DNA of 64,000 bases. Source: Blastocladiella emersonii ATCC 22665. Its lineage: Eukaryota; Blastocladiomycota; Blastocladiomycetes; Blastocladiales; Blastocladiaceae. The stretch lies in assembly GCA_025594325.1 (NCBI GenBank), contig JANHCV010000001.1, positions 1,302,001 through 1,366,000 of the forward strand, given 5' to 3'. The notes under the pieces are model-generated. The model did no database searches, was not told the DNA's origin, and worked only from the letters and a program-made list of their open reading frames with translations. Shown here one piece after another: positions 47,241 to 56,143 of this stretch. Positions within the stretch are counted from its first letter, which is position 1; each line of letters opens with the position of its first letter. The position numbers and the translations under genes are program-made.

Positions 47241-47549
47241 ACGACGACAAACGCCCACTCATCGTCTTAACGATGATGCTTTTACTCAGGATCATACTTG
47301 AGGGTGAGTTCTAACGCGTCCGTTGCCGAAGACTTGGTGGTGATGGTGGCCGTGCGCAGCGAGCATGGCCGCGAGGGCCAAGCGAGTGTGACGGCCGCTG
47401 TCCTCCGCCACTCGCACCCATGTTGAAGAAGAAGGAGCCACGATGCTGTAGCTGAACGTGATCGGATACAAGTGGTGGCCCGGGAACCGCGTAACTACGC
47501 CCGTCGGCAGTCGACGCGACGCGCCCCGCAGGGCACACGGGACTGCGCC

Positions 47550-47987
47550 AATTTAGAAGGCTAAGTCACAGACCCCTCCCACACCCCGCAGATTAAATCC
47601 AATAATTGCAGGACCACTACTAAAATTGCTCACTCGACATATCCGAGCCGTCTGTGCAATTTCAGCCGGGTCGAACATGTCGCCCAATTCAGGAAGCTAA
47701 GTCTTAAGTGCGTTTTTCGTCCGAGCGACCAAACCGAAAGTTTTTTTCAACTTTGCACGGTCGGACGAGTTCTCGGTACCCCGACACCTCGACTCGGAGG
47801 TTTTCACATGTTCTGGACCGCTGAAGGTCGCTGATCACGAATCTGCCCTCAGAAAAATGTTTCCGATGCATCTTGAATTTAGGCAGCTAAGTTGTGTCAC
47901 GTGAGCCGAGGCCTTCAGCGCGGCCAGCGACGCGACGCTCACGTCCGCGTGACCACGAAGCACGCGTCGGTTTGCTCCCGCCCGTGT
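47550..47987 (+). repeat. Dispersed repeat, copy 2 (left palindrome arm)
   Basis: 438 bp nearly identical to 29717-30152. The three internal 18-bp motifs ending in GCTAAGTC or GCTAAGTT are at 47550, 47686 and 47876. The right boundary after CCCGTGT is where copy 1 and copy 2 diverge. It is AT-richer than its surroundings and has no coding capacity of its own, though a frame starting inside it at 47894 runs on for 147 codons. Confidence 0.88.
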
Positions 47988-48846
47988 CAGTCGATGATTT
48001 CATGGGTGGCAGCTGCAGCGAAGCCTTGCATAGACGATTGCGCGGTAGGATGGATCAATGGGATGCTCGTTCGCTCGCTCAAGCGGCGGCGTCACTTGGT
48101 CGCTTGAAGCGACAACGCACACACGCCTGCCTCGTCCAGTCTTGCTCCGCCTACAACTGGTCCCGGTGCTGGTATATGATCGCGAGGCGCTTAGGCCAGC
48201 TCGACGTCCAGCTTCGGCACCATCACTCAGGTGTACGAACAGCCGCGCGTTGGGGGCTACTCCTGGCCACCAGTTCTGGACGATCCCTCGCAGCTCAAAA
48301 CTCAACATGCACGCGAAGCTGGCGCGTAGCGTGCTAGTTTAGGCACATGGTGCGACCGTTATCGCGAGTCGATGGCCCAGGTGCCATCGCGCGAGCACGC
48401 GGACATCACGGTTCGGATCAAGGTCGGGCGATCGTTACGTCGACGCGCTCAGTGTGCTCCCAGTACAGCAACCGCAGAGCGTTCAAGAGGCTTTACGAGC
48501 GTTTGAGCGAAACCGAAACAACGACAAGCATGAGATTGATCCTTTAATAGCCGAGCCCGCTGAGTGCCAAGGGGGAAGGGGTGCATCAGTCGCCGTCAAG
48601 AGTGAGTTTTGCAGAAGCGCGGTTTTTATCTCAACTCGATCATCGAGCGGGGACAAGGTGGTCGAGGAGAACGGCGCAACAAGAGAAGGGAGGGAGAGGA
48701 AAGAGCAAATCGAACGAGTTCAACGAGAAAGAGGAACAGGGGGACAGGGGGACGGGGGGACGAGAAAGGCAAACAACGAGGAGGGAAGAAGTACATCGGC
48801 GGAATCGGCGATGGAGGCAGAGGGTGGGAGGAACGGGCGGGAGGGC

Positions 48847-49644
48847 TTAGTGGCAGCCGTCGCCGTAGTAGCCCGACTCGTAGCCGTGGCCGCTGTCGCC
48901 GTAGTACCCGGACGAGTAGTCGTTGCCGCTGTCGCCATAGTAGCCCGAGTCGTAGCCCTTGGAGTCGTCGCCGTAGTAGCCCGAGTCGTAGCCCTTGGAA
49001 TCGTCGCCGTAGTAGCCCGAGTCGTAGCCCTTCGAGTCGTCGCCGTAGTAGCCCGAGTCGTAGCCCTTCGAGTCGTCACCGTAGTAGCCCGAGTCGTAGC
49101 CCTTCGAGTCGTCGCCGTAGTAGCCCGAGTCGTAGCCCTTGGAATCGTCACCGTAGTACCCGGAATCGTAGCCCTTGGAATCGTCGCCGTAGTAGCCCGA
49201 GTCGTAGCCCTTCGAGTCGTCGCCGTAGTAGCCCGAGTCGTAGCCCTTGGAATCGTCGCCGTAGTAGCCCGAGTCGTAGCCCTTCGAGTCGTCGCCGTAG
49301 TAGCCCGAGTCGTAGCCCTTCGAGTCGTCGCCGTAGTAGCCCGAGTCGTAGCCCTTCGAGTCGTCGCCGTAGTAGCCCGAGTCGTAGCCCTTGGAATCGT
49401 CACCGTAGTACCCGGAATCGTAGCCCTTGGAATCGTCGCCGTAGTAGCCCGAGTCGTAGCCCTTCGAGTCGTCGCCGTAGTAGCCCGAGTCGTAGCCCTT
49501 CGAGTCGTCACCGTAGTAGCCCGAGTCGTAGCCCTTCGAGTCGTCGCCGTAGTAGCTCGAGTCGTACGAGCCGTACGAGTCGTCGCCGTAGTAGCCCGAG
49601 TCGTAGCTGCCGTACGAGTCGTCGCCGTAGCCGTAGCCGGTCAT
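48847..49644 (-). CDS. Gly/Asp/Tyr 12-mer repeat protein (left copy)
   Basis: An intronless frame of 265 residues starting MTGYGYGDD at 49644. It consists of two 13-residue N-terminal units (GDDSYGSYDSGYY type), seventeen perfect GDDSKGYDSGYY units (48937-49548), two variant units (GDSGNDYSSGYY, GDSGHGYESGYY) and the end GDGCH with a lone Cys. About a quarter of residues are Tyr; each perfect unit has three Asp and one Lys, so the protein is strongly acidic. No signal peptide, helix or globular domain is evident. The start has a CACCACCATG context after a CT-rich leader, a pattern of well-expressed genes. The identical copy is at 53740-54537. No homologue is recognised; a hydrophilin, a phase-separating polypeptide or a tyrosine-crosslinked wall protein are possibilities. 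Confidence 0.8.
   Translation of the reverse strand: MTGYGYGDDSYGSYDSGYYGDDSYGSYDSSYYGDDSKGYDSGYYGDDSKGYDSGYYGDDSKGYDSGYYGDDSKGYDSGYYGDDSKGYDSGYYGDDSKGYDSGYYGDDSKGYDSGYYGDDSKGYDSGYYGDDSKGYDSGYYGDDSKGYDSGYYGDDSKGYDSGYYGDDSKGYDSGYYGDDSKGYDSGYYGDDSKGYDSGYYGDDSKGYDSGYYGDDSKGYDSGYYGDDSKGYDSGYYGDSGNDYSSGYYGDSGHGYESGYYGDGCH
48937..49548 (-). repeat. 36-bp coding tandem repeat, 17 units (left arm)
   Basis: Seventeen uninterrupted 36-bp units encode the identical 12-residue peptide. Synonymous variants (TCGAAG versus TCCAAG, GACTCG versus GATTCC) mark a higher-order period: a distinctive GATTCC-rich unit recurs exactly 252 bp (seven units) apart, so blocks of seven units were duplicated together. Confidence 0.95.
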
Positions 49645-50383
49645 GGTGGTGAAGAGGGTTGGGTGGGGTGGGGAGGGGAGGGTGTGCAAGAGTGCAAGGG
49701 AGAGAGGACTGGGAGGTGCTCGCTGTCGAATCGAGAGGGAGGGATGCGGGGCGGCGGCCGCTACTTATCGGCCGGCGGGCAGGACGCGGGACGCGGCGAC
49801 GACGGCAGCGAGCGGGCGATGACCGCGGCGATGCAGCAGCTGCCAAGCGAGCGGGCTCGCAGCGGGCGGCGGCATCGCCCCGCAACGGGAAGCGCGGGTC
49901 CACGACGACGACGGCGGCGGCCGCGCGCGCCTGCGCGTCTTGGCGCGACGCCAGCTGGCGTATGGAGCTAGCAGGGACGCGAGAGGGCCAAGCGTCGGAT
50001 CGGGCCCTGCCCATGGTGCTGCGCTAGGTCCACTTGCGGCACGCCAAGGCGCAAAGGCCGCCGCCGTCCTGGGTCCACTTTCGCGGAGCTAGGCGCGGCC
50101 GCAGCAGCGCGCCGCTCGATGCATGCAGTTGCGTTCCATTTGTTTGCATCGCTGATCAGGAAGGTGGAGAGACCCGGGAGCGCGAACAAGTCAGCGAGGC
50201 GTGACGGCGGCGGCCTTGGGCGCCGCCACGGTGCGTTTCTGGCTCGTGCTGGTCACGCCATTTCGCGTCGCGTCTCCACGACTCGAGCGCTTTCGGGGTC
50301 CGAGAGACAAGAGTCGGGGAACCGAGCAAGTTGAAAGCAACGTAATACACTAGGAAGAATACACGCCCTCGGAGCGAACGCGG

Positions 50384-51451
50384 TCAAGCACACACGCGCT
50401 CCCCTGCCCCGATCAGCGCCGCCACGGCCTCCGTGACCGCGTTGGGGGCCGGCGCGACCAGGGGCATCTCGACGCGGCCGAAAAAGTCGATCATCTTGGT
50501 CACCTCCTTGGCGTACGAGCCCTCGATCGGCGACGCCTGGGCCGTGTACAGCGACGACAGCACCGGCGTGATCAGCGGGACCATGCGCGGCGGCACCGTC
50601 GTACCCTTGGCCGCCGCCGCCGCCGCCACCTTGCTCTCCCTCATCTCCTTGACGCCCTTGACCTTGACCTTGTCACACACGTTGTTGAGCGCCGTGATGC
50701 GCTTGAGGGCGCGGCGCTCGTGCGGCGCCATCACGTACACCTCGTGCGCGTCAATCATCTCGAGCGGCGAGCTGATCGCGTTGAAGGTCACGAAATCGGC
50801 GTTGCTGTTGATCGCGTGCTGTTCACGAGGTAGTCGAGTACGGGAGAGTGAGTGACTTGACTAGTCGAGGCAGGATGATCGGGCCGCACGCAGCAAGCTG
50901 TACCTCAGCAACGCGAATCCACTTCTGGACCGCGGCGTCGCAGTGCGTCTTGGTCCCGTGGTTCGAGCCCTTAACAATCGCGTAGATTCGGTTGTAGGTA
51001 ACCGGTGTGTTGGCCTGGAGGATCGCGGCGACAAAGGCGCCCACGACCTCGGGTTCCTCAAACTGGATCTTGCGGATGGCCGCGCGAATCGTCTTGACCA
51101 GGTCGCCGAGCTGCAGCGACGCCAGCGCCGCCAGGTCCGTGGCCAGGTCTGCGCGACCGGTACTCGAGGACGACTGACGGACTGGCCGGGAACAGGGCCG
51201 GTCGGGTCAGTGGGGTCGGGTCGGATGCAGGTGGCGCAGGAGCGGCGGTGCCGAGATGCTGAGCCGTTCAGATCGGGCCGTAGTCGAGCGTCGCAAAGAT
51301 GACGGCGCGGTAGACGTCGATGGCGGAGGCGAGCGTGAACGGGAGCGGGCGGGCGATGCCGATGTGCGCAGGATGCAGCCAGGGTTGCAAATCCAGGATA
51401 GGACGTGCGGGAAGCTCGGTCAAGATGTTGCAGTGCGGGATACGGGTGGGA
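50384..51451 (-). CDS. Unrecognised multi-exon protein, parental copy at the left arm
   Basis: The last two exons are clear: one ending at the donor at 50903 (QLGDLVKTIRAAIRKIQFEE, then VTYNRIYAIVKGSNHGTKTH and CDAAVQKWIRVAE) and the final exon 50818-50384 (HAINSNADFVTFNAISSPLE to GAGERVCA). Upstream, beyond the arm junction at 51123, the frame continues in spacer sequence (DLATDLAALASLQLGD) and a plausible earlier exon lies at about 51451-51290 (RPILDLQPWLHPAHIGIARP, then AIDVYRAVIFATLDYG). The splice joining these is unresolved and the start codon was not located. Because coding sequence runs uninterrupted through the arm boundary, this looks like the original gene. No family recognised; mostly helical by eye. 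Confidence 0.6.
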
Positions 51452-52260
51452 CTGTAGCCAACAGGGCAGCGCGATGGACGGGCAGTGGTATGAGGAAGAC
51501 CGAGCGGGGATGGCGGGGCTCCCGGCCGCCTTCATAGTTCCAGTCCGTTGCATGAAGAAAGGTCGTCGCTGTCAAGCCGATTCAGTCACGACGGCAGAAT
51601 GACTGGCTCGCCGTCGACGGGCCGTGGTGGCGGAGGCGGAGCAGGATGGAAATCAGTTGGAAAGCGCGCGCGGTTGGCCACCTGACCCGAGCTGACCCTT
51701 GACCTGCTTTCACCGCTCGCTGGAGGCGTGATCGCGGTGCAGGGGTGACGTCGATGGCGCGGATGCGAAGAACGTGATGTATCGCACTATTGGGGTGCAT
51801 CGAAAGCGCGGGGAGTGTTGCAGCTGCAAAAAGGGATCGACAGCGGAGCGCATAGAAAGCTTGCCAAGGTCAATCGGACAGTCGCTCGGTGCAACGGGAC
51901 TGCGACCCCGACCCCGCGGCAGTCGCCCCGAGTGAGCACCGGGTTGAGAAATCAGAGGCGATGGTGCGACCGACGCAAGGACGAGAACCGGCGGAAAGCC
52001 GCCGTGACGCCCGAGTCGTGCCGCGACGCTCTCGGAAGGTAGGAAACGACGCGGTACAGCTCGAGGAAGCGCGCAAGCGCGAATATATACGAAATCAGCT
52101 ACCGAGCGAGCGCCACCGGTGCGTCTTCGCGAAGGATCGAGCCGGCGGTGGTTGTGCGTGTCGGAGAGCGGTCGGAGAGGGGTTGCGCGTGTCGGGGAGA
52201 GCGGTGACGAGGCGGCGGCGGGCGGAGGCGCGCAGTGGAGGAGGTTCGTATGGTCGGTGC
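51124..52260. other. Unique spacer of the inverted repeat
   Basis: 1,137 bp between the two arms. Its left part encodes the upstream exons of the parental gene (minus strand). Its right part, about 51600-52240, has no supported coding sequence and contains an AT-rich GAATATATAC element at about 52081 that could act as a TATA box for the rightward truncated copy. Confidence 0.8.
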
Positions 52261-53000
52261 GGCGTCGCTGCAGCTCGGCGACCTGGTCAAGACGATTCGC
52301 GCGGCCATCCGCAAGATCCAGTTTGAGGAACCCGAGGTCGTGGGCGCCTTTGTCGCCGCGATCCTCCAGGCCAACACACCGGTTACCTACAACCGAATCT
52401 ACGCGATTGTTAAGGGCTCGAACCACGGGACCAAGACGCACTGCGACGCCGCGGTCCAGAAGTGGATTCGCGTTGCTGAGGTACGGCTTGCTGCGTGCGG
52501 CCCGATCATCCTGCCTCGACTAGTCAAGTCACTCACTCTCCCGTACTCGACTACCTCGTGAACAGCACGCGATCAACAGCAACGCCGATTTCGTGACCTT
52601 CAACGCGATCAGCTCGCCGCTCGAGATGATTGACGCGCACGAGGTGTACGTGATGGCGCCGCACGAGCGCCGCGCCCTCAAGCGCATCACGGCGCTCAAC
52701 AACGTGTGTGACAAGGTCAAGGTCAAGGGCGTCAAGGAGATGAGGGAGAGCAAGGTGGCGGCGGCGGCGGCGGCCAAGGGTACGACGGTGCCGCCGCGCA
52801 TGGTCCCGCTGATCACGCCGGTGCTGTCGTCGCTGTACACGGCCCAGGCGTCGCCGATCGAGGGCTCGTACGCCAAGGAGGTGACCAAGATGATCGACTT
52901 TTTCGGCCGCGTCGAGATGCCCCTGGTCGCGCCGGCCCCCAACGCGGTCACGGAGGCCGTGGCGGCGCTGATCGGGGCAGGGGAGCGCGTGTGTGCTTGA
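52250..53000 (+). pseudogene. 5'-truncated copy of the unrecognised gene (right arm)
   Basis: The mirror of the left-arm gene: exons 52250-52480 and 52566-53000 could encode 221 residues. The arm begins at 52261, inside what was an exon of the parental gene. By chance the spacer supplies an in-frame ATG eleven bases before the junction (MVGA, then ASLQLGDLVKTIR). The upstream exons present at the left copy are missing. The intron differs by one base from the left copy (GTACGG here, GTACAG there), restoring the common GTACG donor. It may be expressed as a shortened protein or be a non-functional fragment. Confidence 0.65.
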
Positions 53001-53739
53001 CCGCGTTCGCTCCGAGGGCGTGTATTCTTCCTAGTGTATTACGTTGCTTTCAACTTGCTCGGTTCCCCGACTCTTGTCTCTCGGACCCCGAAAGCGCTCG
53101 AGTCGTGGAGACGCGACGCGAAATGGCGTGACCAGCACGAGCCAGAAACGCACCGTGGCGGCGCCCAAGGCCGCCGCCGTCACGCCTCGCTGACTTGTTC
53201 GCGCTCCCGGGTCTCTCCACCTTCCTGATCAGCGATGCAAACAAATGGAACGCAACTGCATGCATCGAGCGGCGCGCTGCTGCGGCCGCGCCTAGCTCCG
53301 CGAAAGTGGACCCAGGACGGCGGCGGCCTTTGCGCCTTGGCGTGCCGCAAGTGGACCTAGCGCAGCACCATGGGCAGGGCCCGATCCGACGCTTGGCCCT
53401 CTCGCGTCCCTGCTAGCTCCATACGCCAGCTGGCGTCGCGCCAAGACGCGCAGGCGCGCGCGGCCGCCGCCGTCGTCGTCGTGGACCCGCGCTTCCCGTT
53501 GCGGGGCGATGCCGCCGCCCGCTGCGAGCCCGCTCGCTTGGCAGCTGCTGCATCGCCGCGGTCATCGCCCGCTCGCTGCCGTCGTCGCCGCGTCCCGCGT
53601 CCTGCCCGCCGGCCGATAAGTAGCGGCCGCCGCCCCGCATCCCTCCCTCTCGATTCGACAGCGAGCACCTCCCAGTCCTCTCTCCCTTGCACTCTTGCAC
53701 ACCCTCCCCTCCCCACCCCACCCAACCCTCTTCACCACC

Positions 53740-54537
53740 ATGACCGGCTACGGCTACGGCGACGACTCGTACGGCAGCTACGACTCGGGCTACTACGGCG
53801 ACGACTCGTACGGCTCGTACGACTCGAGCTACTACGGCGACGACTCGAAGGGCTACGACTCGGGCTACTACGGTGACGACTCGAAGGGCTACGACTCGGG
53901 CTACTACGGCGACGACTCGAAGGGCTACGACTCGGGCTACTACGGCGACGATTCCAAGGGCTACGATTCCGGGTACTACGGTGACGATTCCAAGGGCTAC
54001 GACTCGGGCTACTACGGCGACGACTCGAAGGGCTACGACTCGGGCTACTACGGCGACGACTCGAAGGGCTACGACTCGGGCTACTACGGCGACGACTCGA
54101 AGGGCTACGACTCGGGCTACTACGGCGACGATTCCAAGGGCTACGACTCGGGCTACTACGGCGACGACTCGAAGGGCTACGACTCGGGCTACTACGGCGA
54201 CGATTCCAAGGGCTACGATTCCGGGTACTACGGTGACGATTCCAAGGGCTACGACTCGGGCTACTACGGCGACGACTCGAAGGGCTACGACTCGGGCTAC
54301 TACGGTGACGACTCGAAGGGCTACGACTCGGGCTACTACGGCGACGACTCGAAGGGCTACGACTCGGGCTACTACGGCGACGATTCCAAGGGCTACGACT
54401 CGGGCTACTACGGCGACGACTCCAAGGGCTACGACTCGGGCTACTATGGCGACAGCGGCAACGACTACTCGTCCGGGTACTACGGCGACAGCGGCCACGG
54501 CTACGAGTCGGGCTACTACGGCGACGGCTGCCACTAA
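53740..54537 (+). CDS. Gly/Asp/Tyr 12-mer repeat protein (right copy)
   Basis: Identical at protein level, and in all translated frames, to the copy at 48847-49644: 265 residues, seventeen perfect GDDSKGYDSGYY units between two N-terminal and two C-terminal variants. The ATG at 53740 follows a long pyrimidine-rich leader (about 53635-53739) typical of strong fungal promoters. Having two identical copies in opposite orientation doubles gene dosage. The 36-bp unit has no stop codon in several frames, so overlapping open frames of 260-505 codons appear on both strands; these are shadows. Confidence 0.8.
   Translation: MTGYGYGDDSYGSYDSGYYGDDSYGSYDSSYYGDDSKGYDSGYYGDDSKGYDSGYYGDDSKGYDSGYYGDDSKGYDSGYYGDDSKGYDSGYYGDDSKGYDSGYYGDDSKGYDSGYYGDDSKGYDSGYYGDDSKGYDSGYYGDDSKGYDSGYYGDDSKGYDSGYYGDDSKGYDSGYYGDDSKGYDSGYYGDDSKGYDSGYYGDDSKGYDSGYYGDDSKGYDSGYYGDDSKGYDSGYYGDSGNDYSSGYYGDSGHGYESGYYGDGCH
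53836..54447 (+). repeat. 36-bp coding tandem repeat, 17 units (right arm)
   Basis: Seventeen units of 36 bp with no length variation. The GATTCC-marked variant begins at 53950 and again at 54202, exactly 252 bp or seven units apart, revealing block duplication. Confidence 0.95.
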
Positions 54538-55396
54538 GCCCTCCCGCCCGTTCCTCCCACCCTCTGCCTCCATCGCCGATTCCGCCGATGTACTTCTTCC
54601 CTCCTCGTTGTTTGCCTTTCTCGTCCCCCCGTCCCCCTGTCCCCCTGTTCCTCTTTCTCGTTGAACTCGTTCGATTTGCTCTTTCCTCTCCCTCCCTTCT
54701 CTTGTTGCGCCGTTCTCCTCGACCACCTTGTCCCCGCTCGATGATCGAGTTGAGATAAAAACCGCGCTTCTGCAAAACTCACTCTTGACGGCGACTGATG
54801 CACCCCTTCCCCCTTGGCACTCAGCGGGCTCGGCTATTAAAGGATCAATCTCATGCTTGTCGTTGTTTCGGTTTCGCTCAAACGCTCGTAAAGCCTCTTG
54901 AACGCTCTGCGGTTGCTGTACTGGGAGCACACTGAGCGCGTCGACGTAACGATCGCCCGACCTTGATCCGAACCGTGATGTCCGCGTGCTCGCGCGATGG
55001 CACCTGGGCCATCGACTCGCGATAACGGTCGCACCATGTGCCTAAACTAGCACGCTACGCGCCAGCTTCGCGTGCATGTTGAGTTTTGAGCTGCGAGGGA
55101 TCGTCCAGAACTGGTGGCCAGGAGTAGCCCCCAACGCGCGGCTGTTCGTACACCTGAGTGATGGTGCCGAAGCTGGACGTCGAGCTGGCCTAAGCGCCTC
55201 GCGATCATATACCAGCACCGGGACCAGTTGTAGGCGGAGCAAGACTGGACGAGGCAGGCGTGTGTGCGTTGTCGCTTCAAGCGACCAAGTGACGCCGCCG
55301 CTTGAGCGAGCGAACGAGCATCCCATTGATCCATCCTACCGCGCAATCGTCTATGCAAGGCTTCGCTGCAGCTGCCACCCATGAAATCATCGACTG

Positions 55397-55834
55397 ACAC
55401 GGGCGGGAGCAAACCGACGCGTGCTTCGTGGTCACGCGGACGTGAGCGTCGCGTCGCTGGCCGCGCTGAAGGCCTCGGCTCACGTGACACAACTTAGCTG
55501 CCTAAATTCAAGATGCATCGGAAACATTTTTCTGAGGGCAGATTCGTGATCAGCGACCTTCAGCGGTCCAGAACATGTGAAAACCTCCGAGTCGAGGTGT
55601 CGGGGTACCGAGAACTCGTCCGACCGTGCAAAGTTGAAAAAAACTTTCGGTTTGGTCGCTCGGACGAAAAACGCACTTAAGACTTAGCTTCCTGAATTGG
55701 GCGACATGTTCGACCCGGCTGAAATTGCACAGACGGCTCGGATATGTCGAGTGAGCAATTTTAGTAGTGGTCCTGCAATTATTGGATTTAATCTGCGGGG
55801 TGTGGGAGGGGTCTGTGACTTAGCCTTCTAAATT
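55397..55834 (-). repeat. Dispersed repeat, copy 3 (right palindrome arm)
   Basis: Reverse complement of copy 2 as part of the palindrome. It therefore does not represent an independent insertion. Confidence 0.9.
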
Positions 55835-56143
55835 GGCGCAGTCCCGTGTGCCCTGCGGGGCGCGTCGCGTCGACTGCCGACGGGCGTAGTTACGCGGTTC
55901 CCGGGCCACCACTTGTATCCGATCACGTTCAGCTACAGCATCGTGGCTCCTTCTTCTTCAACATGGGTGCGAGTGGCGGAGGACAGCGGCCGTCACACTC
56001 GCTTGGCCCTCGCGGCCATGCTCGCTGCGCACGGCCACCATCACCACCAAGTCTTCGGCAACGGACGCGTTAGAACTCACCCTCAAGTATGATCCTGAGT
56101 AAAAGCATCATCGTTAAGACGATGAGTGGGCGTTTGTCGTCGT

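Larger units (their letters stand above)
47241..51123 (+). repeat. Left arm of giant inverted repeat
   Basis: 3,883 bp whose reverse complement is 52261-56143; any position x maps to 103384 minus x. The outer end is defined by the ACGACGAC at 47241, beyond which the flanks differ (left AAACTT inward, right GTCGCC). The inner end is at 51123. All long translated frames in the two arms agree exactly except for one substitution (T at 50899, C expected from the G at 52485). The arm contains dispersed-repeat copy 2, the Gly/Asp/Tyr repeat gene, and the 3' exons of an unrecognised gene. Intervals 47988-48846 and 49645-50383 hold no supported gene. Confidence 0.97.
52261..56143 (-). repeat. Right arm of giant inverted repeat
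   Basis: Reverse complement of 47241-51123 over 3,883 bp with one detected mismatch. It contains the truncated gene copy, the second Gly/Asp/Tyr repeat gene and dispersed-repeat copy 3. Intervals 53001-53739 and 54538-55396 have no supported gene. Right of 56143 the sequence becomes unique. Confidence 0.97.

Noticed and set aside
47894-48337. 147-codon ORF starting inside the dispersed repeat
   Set aside because: The similar start in copy 1 (30059) leads to a different sequence after the repeat boundary, and no splice or family signal supports either frame.
48720-49652. Other long frames over the repeat (Arg/Ser-rich 347 codons, Thr/Ala-rich 263 codons)
   Set aside because: Frame shadows of the same 36-bp repeat; the encoded sequences are meaningless transpositions of the repeat and lack good starts.
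48454-49971. A 505-codon plus-strand open frame (Val/Ala/Arg-rich) and its mirror at 53413-54930
   Set aside because: It is antisense to the Gly/Asp/Tyr repeat gene. The 36-bp unit lacks stop codons in several frames, so long open frames are automatic. The opposite-strand reading has a sensible start context and variant end units.
47241-56143. Palindrome as a long-terminal-inverted-repeat transposon
   Set aside because: No target duplication, no transposase in spacer or arms, and a host-like gene runs through the inner boundary.
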